Shown piece by piece: positions 7,601-11,253 of a stretch of DNA of 11,253 bases. The translations under genes and the position numbers were made by a program. The stretch is from Flavobacteriales bacterium (GTDB lineage Bacteria > Bacteroidota > Bacteroidia > Flavobacteriales > Flavobacteriaceae), in the NCBI GenBank assembly GCA_002747735.1, contig PDQE01000016.1, positions 1 to 11,253 of the forward strand. Reading direction: 5' to 3'. Position 1 is the stretch's first letter; each line of letters opens with the position of its first letter. The notes below the pieces were generated by a model. The model did no database searches, had not been told where the DNA came from, and worked only from the letters and a program-made list of their open reading frames with translations.

Positions 7601-8113
7601 GCCATATTAGACGGCGACCAAGCCAATCCTGTTATTCTTAATGATTTCTACGAAACAGAACTGGATAACTTTACAAAAGGCAAAGTTTCTTATCCTTTTC
7701 GCAATTTAGAACCCGGTTTACACACCCTTACATTTAAATGCTGGGACACATACAATAATTCTTCAGAAGCTACGTTAGATTTTGTTGTAGTAGATAACAG
7801 TGATTTGGTGTTGAGTAATGTATTGAATTACCCCAATCCGTTCATTAATTATACAGAATTTTGGTTTAATCACAATAAGCCCAACGAACCCTTATCAGTT
7901 CAGGTTCAAATATTTACAGTTTCGGGCAAATTGATTAAAACAATTCATAAAACGGTGCAATCAGCCAGTCTATCGCGTTCTGTAACATGGAACGGCTTAG
8001 ATGATTTTGGTAATAAAATCGGGAAAGGGGTTTATATATACAAACTCAAAGTTGAATCTACCCTTTCTAACTCAAAAAATGAAAAAGTTGAGAAATTGGT
8101 TATCCTACAATAA
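4661..8113 (+). CDS. porU: Type IX secretion system sortase PorU (C25 gingipain-like peptidase)
   Basis: PorU is the cell-surface sortase of the T9SS. It cleaves the C-terminal signal domain of cargo and, in species with A-LPS, links the cargo to it. The 1150-residue protein has a Sec signal ending TTTSA|Q (cleavage after residue 20). A beta-rich N-terminal region follows (about 25-400), then a peptidase C25 domain (about 414-788). The likely catalytic dyad is His660 in YFGHGG and Cys694 in TITCEFS, followed by FLGDPAMKL at the domain end. An Ig-like region starts near 930. A C-terminal beta domain of FlgD/T9SS-sorting type begins at NYPNPF (1056-1061) and includes WNGLDDFGNKIGKGVYIY (1110-1127), ending KLVILQ. 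Length and order fit PorU rather than a secreted gingipain, which would carry a propeptide and lie elsewhere. The start ATG is set by the signal peptide. It is divergent from gldJ and 41 bp ahead of porV, an arrangement I recall as conserved in flavobacteria. Confidence 0.94.
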   Translation: MQNKFFQNLFLLLFLTTTSAQTNNFQKNYTYKHSSVKNSALATGTWYKFAIDTTGIYKIDKAFLKKLGVNTNNLNPDNIRILGNGGALLPTLNRDFRHDGLQENSLYITGAEDGVFNDNDYILFYGKGPESWDTNIVEPINTRHINNIYEDKAYYFLSVDSGNGKRIENANEILGNPLETISTYDDYHIYEEDLKNLFANGQQWFGKELSFDHTATVNFNFEKINPNAPLFVRVRGATISSTSSQMVVALNGQELTKITFTPLNNLNALTLARSGEAVKSTQINTSSIEISVTFQNNGNPSAKAYLDYIEVIGSKLLEADTKTFSFRSFKAANYSTEDVLRYEISNSQNLEMVWNVTNQLNPTLITNKAGGNVFSFNANGGNREFIAIANNSYLQPTLLDKSIVENQNLHSLQNIDYLIVTRDFLMPQAERLAEFHRQNSNLTCKVVNLEHIYNEFSSGSADLTAIRDFVRHLYLNASEPNRRIKYLCLFGDASFDFKDRINQNNNIVPAVQSFESFNLARSYVTDDYYGMMDDTDGNLNTADTQEVATGRYLVTSVQQAKDMVDKTLSYYQENAFGAWRNRITFVADDPDAIDEFVLQQTVENLADSLAAKRPVFNLTKIYADAYTQEISPGGERYPKVNDAIDNAFETGSLVVNYFGHGGEAGWALERILEVQQINNWYHPNNLPLLITITCEFSRFDNPLRVTAGEDTFLNTSGGAVAMITTTREVFISVGQRYNKILFEKLFGYNGEDYTMAEALMQMKNDERIPNSNQRFFVYFLGDPAMKLALPQPNIQLLKINDSNITQQTDTLKALSKINLKGKITDADNNVLDNYNGTLETVIYDKPLVKTTLDNNNFGKKMDFDAIESKIFTGKATVQNGEFSFDFIVPKDIRVAYGKAKISLYASNKNSDKAGYNNTLTIGGINNNAPEDNTGPTIKLYMDDESFMNGGNTSESPTLLAILEDESGINTSITAVDHDIIAILDGDQANPVILNDFYETELDNFTKGKVSYPFRNLEPGLHTLTFKCWDTYNNSSEATLDFVVVDNSDLVLSNVLNYPNPFINYTEFWFNHNKPNEPLSVQVQIFTVSGKLIKTIHKTVQSASLSRSVTWNGLDDFGNKIGKGVYIYKLKVESTLSNSKNEKVEKLVILQ

Positions 8114-8154
8114 ATTTTTAACGCGTTAACTATATACACTTAAAATTATCACTT

Positions 8155-9303
8155 GTGAAAAAATCCCTTTTACTTTTATGTGCTTTGCTATGCATAATAA
8201 AACTGTATGCTCAGGAAGAAGACAATGCAATTTCAACTGCACTACCCTATTTACTCATTGCCCCTGATGCCCGCTCGGGCGGAATGGGAGACGTAGGGGT
8301 AGCTACTTCGTCTGATGTAAATTCCCAACACTTTAATCCGGCAAAATATGCATTTGCCATTTCAGAACACGCTATTGGCGTAAACTATTCACCTTGGCTT
8401 AGAAATTTAACCGATGATATTTTTGTAGGAACACTGGTATATGCCCGCCGGCTTAACGAGCGAAGTGCCGCTGCCACAAGTTTTAAATACTTTTCACTTG
8501 GTACAATCCCTCTGACTGACGGAGTCGGAAATGAACTGGGCGTTGAAAACTTAAATGAACTGGCTTTTGATGTATCCTATGCTTTAAAACTCAACAACAC
8601 TTTTGCTATGTCTGTAGCTGCCAGATATTTAAGAACAGACTATTCGTTAAACGTAAATAATTCCGAAATTAATACCATTAACACCTTTGCAGTAGATGTG
8701 GCCGGTTACTATCAATCAAGAGAAAAGAATTATGGTACCTTTAACGGCAGATGGAGAGGTGGTTTTAACATAGAAAATATAGGCCCAAAAGTATCCTACA
8801 CAGATAGCGGACAAGAAAGTTTTATCCCCACAAATCTAAGGTTAGGCGGAGGTTTTGACTTTATTTTAGATGATTTAAATACGATAAGTGCCACTGCAGA
8901 ATTCACTAAACTATTAGTTCCTACCCCACCAATCAGAGATAACCAAACAGGTGAAATTTTAAAAGGAAAGAACGATGACATAAACTTTATTTCGGGTATT
9001 TTCCAGTCTTTTGGAGATGCTCCGGACGGATTTAGTGAAGAACTTAAAGAAGTAACCTGGGCGTTGGGTGCGGAGTATATTTACGACCAAACTATGGCTT
9101 TGCGAGCCGGTTTTTTTAACGAAAACGAATTTAAAGGAAAAAGAAAATTCTTTACGCTGGGAGCCGGATTCAAATATAAAATGATGAATATAGATATGTC
9201 CTATTTGATTAATGCATCAGATGTTAACAATCCACTTGAAAACACTTTGCGTTTTTCACTTACTTTTAACTTTGGAGATATTTATGAAGATTTCTTGAAT
9301 TAA
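8155..9303 (+). CDS. porV: Type IX secretion outer-membrane shuttle protein PorV (LptO), GTG start
   Basis: PorV is an outer-membrane beta-barrel of the FadL/OmpP1-like class. It binds folded T9SS cargo leaving the SprA translocon and delivers it to PorU in the attachment complex. The 382-residue protein has a signal peptide ending KLYA|Q (after residue 19) and the conserved N-terminal block LLIAPDARSGGMGDVGVAT (33-51), then SQHFNPAKYAFA (57-68). Alternating barrel strands follow, ending LRFSLTFNFGDIYEDFLN. The start codon is GTG. There is no in-frame ATG between the upstream in-frame stop (8119-8121) and the signal peptide, and GTG gives the expected MKKSLLLL. The gene begins 41 bp after the porU stop and is surely in the same operon. 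A GTG start could lower its translation relative to neighbours, but I cannot judge that from sequence. Confidence 0.93.
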   Translation: MKKSLLLLCALLCIIKLYAQEEDNAISTALPYLLIAPDARSGGMGDVGVATSSDVNSQHFNPAKYAFAISEHAIGVNYSPWLRNLTDDIFVGTLVYARRLNERSAAATSFKYFSLGTIPLTDGVGNELGVENLNELAFDVSYALKLNNTFAMSVAARYLRTDYSLNVNNSEINTINTFAVDVAGYYQSREKNYGTFNGRWRGGFNIENIGPKVSYTDSGQESFIPTNLRLGGGFDFILDDLNTISATAEFTKLLVPTPPIRDNQTGEILKGKNDDINFISGIFQSFGDAPDGFSEELKEVTWALGAEYIYDQTMALRAGFFNENEFKGKRKFFTLGAGFKYKMMNIDMSYLINASDVNNPLENTLRFSLTFNFGDIYEDFLN

Positions 9304-9321
9304 AACTTAAGATTTTATATT

Positions 9322-9380
9322 TTTAACTCATACAACTCCCAAAAAGAGTTTAAAAATACTTTTGGGGGTTAAAAGTTAAA
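9322..9380 (+). promoter_or_regulatory. Long two-part hairpin between porV and cdd
   Basis: AACTCCCAAAA (9334-9344) pairs with TTTTGGGGGTT (9360-9370) with one T-G wobble. Outside this, TTTAACT (9322-9328) pairs with AGTTAAA (9374-9380), leaving a small internal loop. The structure begins 18 bases after the porV stop and ends 12 bases before the cdd ATG. There is no T tract after the stem, so it is not a classic terminator. RNA processing, 3'-end protection of the porUV message, or control of cdd initiation are possible roles; all are inference. Confidence 0.45.
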
Positions 9381-9392
9381 TACTGTTCCCCT

Positions 9393-9878
9393 ATGCAAGA
9401 AAAAGAATTTTCCACGGCTTTCATCGTTTTCAATTCTATTTCAGAATTACCCCATGATGCAAAATCTTTAATGGAACAGGCTATAAATGCAAGAAAAAAG
9501 GCTTATGCCCCGTATTCTAAATTTATGGTAGGAGCAGCAATATTGTTAGCAAACGGCAGAATAGTTACCGGAAACAATCAGGAAAATGCCGCTTTCCCCT
9601 CCGGAATGTGTGCAGAACGCGTAGCCATATATCAGGCCGGAGCCCGATATCCAAATGAAAAAATTCTTCAGATAGCCATATCTGCTGCAAATTCAACGAA
9701 TAACCTTACAACGCCTATTGCCCCTTGCGGAGCCTGCCGCCAAGCTATTGCAGAATATGAACAAAAACAGAAAACACCCATCTACATATTTTTTATGGGC
9801 GAAACCGGCAACATAATACAAGTAAAAAGTTTAGAAGCCCTTTTACCATTTGGGTTTGGAGGGCAATATTTGTACTAA
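9393..9878 (+). CDS. cdd: Cytidine deaminase
   Basis: This is the cytoplasmic zinc enzyme of pyrimidine salvage that deaminates cytidine and deoxycytidine to uridine and deoxyuridine. The 161-residue protein shows YAPYSKFMVGAAILL (38-52) and substrate-binding NQENAAFPSG (62-71). The catalytic CAE (Cys73, Glu75) and PCGAC (Cys112, Cys115) supply the three zinc ligands and the proton-shuttling glutamate. LLPFGFG (150-156) is the usual C-terminal motif. The length matches the short homotetrameric class. About 20 extra N-terminal residues (FSTAFIVFNSISELP) are, as I recall, typical of Bacteroidota members, so the ATG at 9393 is preferred over Met27. The gene lies 89 bp after porV on the same strand and is followed by a palindromic element. 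Its link to the T9SS is positional only. Confidence 0.95.
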   Translation: MQEKEFSTAFIVFNSISELPHDAKSLMEQAINARKKAYAPYSKFMVGAAILLANGRIVTGNNQENAAFPSGMCAERVAIYQAGARYPNEKILQIAISAANSTNNLTTPIAPCGACRQAIAEYEQKQKTPIYIFFMGETGNIIQVKSLEALLPFGFGGQYLY

Positions 9879-9889
9879 ATTATAAGATT

Positions 9890-10051
9890 ATACCAAATCT
9901 AATATATAATGCTACATATAATTGGATAAATTTTCACTTCTACTACGTGAAAAATACTCGCCATAGCTAAGGCTATACCTGCATTTTTCACGTAGTAGAA
10001 GTGAAAATTCACCCCCAAATCCAATATATCATTACACATTAGATTTGGTAT
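9890..10051. repeat. 162-bp palindromic intergenic element (MITE- or BIME-like)
   Basis: This fills half of the 354-bp gap between cdd and trxB. Perfect 14-bp termini ATACCAAATCTAAT (9890-9903) and ATTAGATTTGGTAT (10038-10051) extend to 22 bp with two mismatches. Inner perfect arms of 27 bp (9929-9955 and 9983-10009) flank a 27-base centre that holds ATAGC-TAAG-GCTAT. Each inner arm is itself a hairpin, TTTTCAC around TTCTACTAC then GTGAAAA. The trinucleotide TTA occurs directly outside the TACC/GGTA ends (9888-9890 and 10051-10053), a possible 3-bp target duplication. No coding frame is present. I infer a non-autonomous mobile element or a REP/BIME-type unit; the transcript could fold into one long hairpin and end the cdd message. 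The rest of the gap (10052-10232) is AT-rich and holds only the trxB promoter candidate. Confidence 0.75.
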
Positions 10052-10202
10052 TATTTGTTTTGTAATTTAGAACTTGTTTAAACTTTTTTGTGTCTTTTTT
10101 ACTTTGAGTTCATCTTAATTTTTGTTTTTAACCAAAAATGAGATAAAAATTTTAATGTTAACAACATTTGTTTGTGCTGTTTTTCAAATCACATTTTTAC
10201 TG

Positions 10203-10210
10203 TAAATTTG
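10203..10210 (+). promoter_or_regulatory. -7 promoter box for trxB
   Basis: TAAATTTG matches the Bacteroidota -7 consensus TAnnTTTG at every fixed position and lies 22 bases before the trxB ATG. A clear -33 TTTG at the usual spacing is missing: TTTG at 10171-10174 is about 28 bases upstream, and the nearer CTG at 10177-10179 is a weak alternative. A promoter of its own is expected because the palindromic element separates trxB from cdd. Confidence 0.55.
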
Positions 10211-10232
10211 TTCTTTCTAAAACCCGAAAATC

Positions 10233-11183
10233 ATGTCTGAAAAAGTTGAAAGAATAAAATGCCTCATCATAGGTTCAGGGCCGGCCGGATATACAGCGGC
10301 TATCTATGCTGCCAGAGCAGATTTACACCCCGTAGTCTATACTGGATTAGAGCCCGGAGGCCAGCTAACCACCACCACAGAAATAGATAATTACCCCGGA
10401 TACCCTAATGGCGTGGACGGTACGCAAATGATGGAAGAATTTAAAAAACAAGCTGAACGTTTTGATGCCGACATACGTTTTGGGATGGCCACTGATGTGA
10501 AATTTTCTGACAAACCCGGAGGTATTCACAAGGTAACCATAGATAATAAAACAGAAATAGAAGCCGAAACTGTAATTATATCCACCGGAGCTACCGCAAA
10601 ATATCTGGGCTTGGAAAGTGAACAACGCCTAATTGGTGGAGGTGTATCAGCCTGTGCTACTTGTGATGGTTTTTTCTACAAAGGACAAGACGTTATAGTA
10701 ATTGGCGGTGGTGATACAGCCGCTGAAGAATCTACTTATCTGGCAAAATTGTGTAAAACTGTAACTGTATTAGTCCGCCGAGGCGAAATGCGTGCCTCAA
10801 AGGCCATGCAACACCGGGTTTTTAACACTAAAAACTTAAAAGTGATGTTCCATACAGAATTAGACGAAGTATTGGGCGACCAAACGGTAGAAGGCGTTCG
10901 CGTTGTAAACAACCAAACCGGCAAAAAACAAAAACTTAACGTAACCGGTGTATTCATTGCCATCGGCCATAAGCCCAACACAGAACTCTTTAAAGGAAAA
11001 CTAAAAATGGATGATACCGGCTACCTGATTACCAAAGGCAAAACTACAAAGACTGATATTCCCGGTGTGTTTGCCGCCGGTGACGTACAAGACAAAGAAT
11101 ACCGCCAGGCAGTTACTGCAGCAGGCACCGGTTGTATGGCAGCTTTAGATGCAGAAAGATATTTAGCCACATTGGAAGTATAG
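10233..11183 (+). CDS. trxB: Thioredoxin reductase (NADPH)
   Basis: This cytoplasmic flavoenzyme passes electrons from NADPH through FAD and a redox disulfide to thioredoxin. The 316-residue protein has the low-molecular-weight TrxB layout. It shows the FAD Rossmann motif IIGSGPAGYTAAIYAARA (12-29), GGQLTTTTEIDNYPG (42-56), the redox-active CATC (141-144) followed by DGFF, the NADPH motif VIGGGDTAAEE (156-166), VRRGEMRASK (181-190) where the NADPH 2'-phosphate is bound, and the second FAD motif FAAGDVQDKEYRQAVTAAG (280-298). Length and all key residues are normal. VRR in place of the common HRR is a mild variant. The ATG at 10233 is the only start that places the FAD motif correctly. The gene has a candidate promoter of its own and a hairpin after its stop, so it is probably monocistronic. 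Confidence 0.96.
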   Translation: MSEKVERIKCLIIGSGPAGYTAAIYAARADLHPVVYTGLEPGGQLTTTTEIDNYPGYPNGVDGTQMMEEFKKQAERFDADIRFGMATDVKFSDKPGGIHKVTIDNKTEIEAETVIISTGATAKYLGLESEQRLIGGGVSACATCDGFFYKGQDVIVIGGGDTAAEESTYLAKLCKTVTVLVRRGEMRASKAMQHRVFNTKNLKVMFHTELDEVLGDQTVEGVRVVNNQTGKKQKLNVTGVFIAIGHKPNTELFKGKLKMDDTGYLITKGKTTKTDIPGVFAAGDVQDKEYRQAVTAAGTGCMAALDAERYLATLEV

Positions 11184-11188
11184 AATCT

Positions 11189-11235
11189 ACTGGCTTAACC
11201 CAAATTATTTATATGGAATTGAGCCAGTTTTCCTT
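11189..11235 (+). terminator. Probable terminator of trxB
   Basis: ACTGGCTTAA (11189-11198) pairs with TTGAGCCAGT (11219-11228), ten pairs with one T-G wobble, around a 20-base AT-rich loop. T-rich sequence (TTTTCCTTATTTT) follows. It begins six bases after the trxB stop. The long loop and interrupted T tract make it less than ideal, but its position is right. The remaining bases to the window end show no gene. Confidence 0.6.
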
Positions 11236-11253
11236 ATTTTGATGATATTCAGC

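Noticed and set aside
7186..7626. Minus-strand frame of 146 codons inside porU, the longest shadow frame
   Set aside because: It lies opposite an uninterrupted, family-consistent part of PorU, has no start context or domain, and mirrors the codon use of the sense gene.
4661..8113. Annotating the C25 peptidase as a secreted gingipain virulence protease
   Set aside because: The adjacency to porV and divergence from gldJ, the long beta-rich N-terminus and the overall length fit the T9SS sortase PorU, which shares the C25 fold.
9890..10051. CRISPR array or tRNA/structured riboswitch in the cdd-trxB gap
   Set aside because: There are no regularly spaced direct repeats, no tRNA-like arms with a T-loop, and no known riboswitch core. 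The signal is wholly inverted-repeat in nature.
10054..10232. A small gene between the palindromic element and trxB
   Set aside because: The stretch is very AT-rich with frequent stops in all frames, and no frame with a plausible start exceeds a few codons of coding-like sequence.

Overview
This AT-rich window comes from a member of the Bacteroidota, most likely a flavobacterium-like gliding lineage. The evidence is the gene content: gldJ, porU and porV, which are gliding and type IX secretion (T9SS) genes, together with lipoproteins carrying short lipoboxes. It also shows a TAnnTTTG-type -7 promoter box and no clear Shine-Dalgarno sequences. I cannot name a genus from sequence alone.

Layout. 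The left third lies on the minus strand. In transcription order it reads gldJ (2719-4494), a strong terminator-like hairpin (2658-2691), murF (1364-2644), and a GHL10-type glycosyl-hydrolase-like lipoprotein starting at 1229. The lipoprotein frame is broken near its 3' end. The visible frame stops at 261, but the family-like sequence continues in the -1 frame to a stop at 115. A small hairpin with a UACG loop lies beyond it at the left edge.

From the gldJ/porU divergent intergenic region (4495-4660) everything reads on the plus strand. The genes are porU (4661-8113), porV (8155-9303, GTG start), cdd (9393-9878) and, after a 354-bp gap, trxB (10233-11183) followed by a terminator-like hairpin. 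porU and porV are 41 bp apart and are surely co-transcribed. cdd follows 89 bp later, behind a long hairpin.

How the genes work together. GldJ is an outer-membrane-associated lipoprotein of the gliding/T9SS machine. PorV is the outer-membrane barrel that carries T9SS cargo from the translocon to PorU. PorU is the surface sortase that removes cargo C-terminal domains. MurF finishes the UDP-MurNAc-pentapeptide precursor, and the GHL10 lipoprotein belongs to a family with a peptidoglycan-active member, so the left side has a cell-envelope theme. cdd (pyrimidine salvage) and trxB (thiol redox) are housekeeping genes.

The gene set is ordinary for the group and I see no undescribed multi-gene system. 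The most unexplained structure is non-coding: a 162-bp palindromic, MITE/BIME-like element between cdd and trxB (9890-10051). It has terminal inverted repeats, 27-bp perfect inner arms that are themselves palindromic, and a possible 3-bp target duplication. A partly similar core sits at the very left edge of the window.
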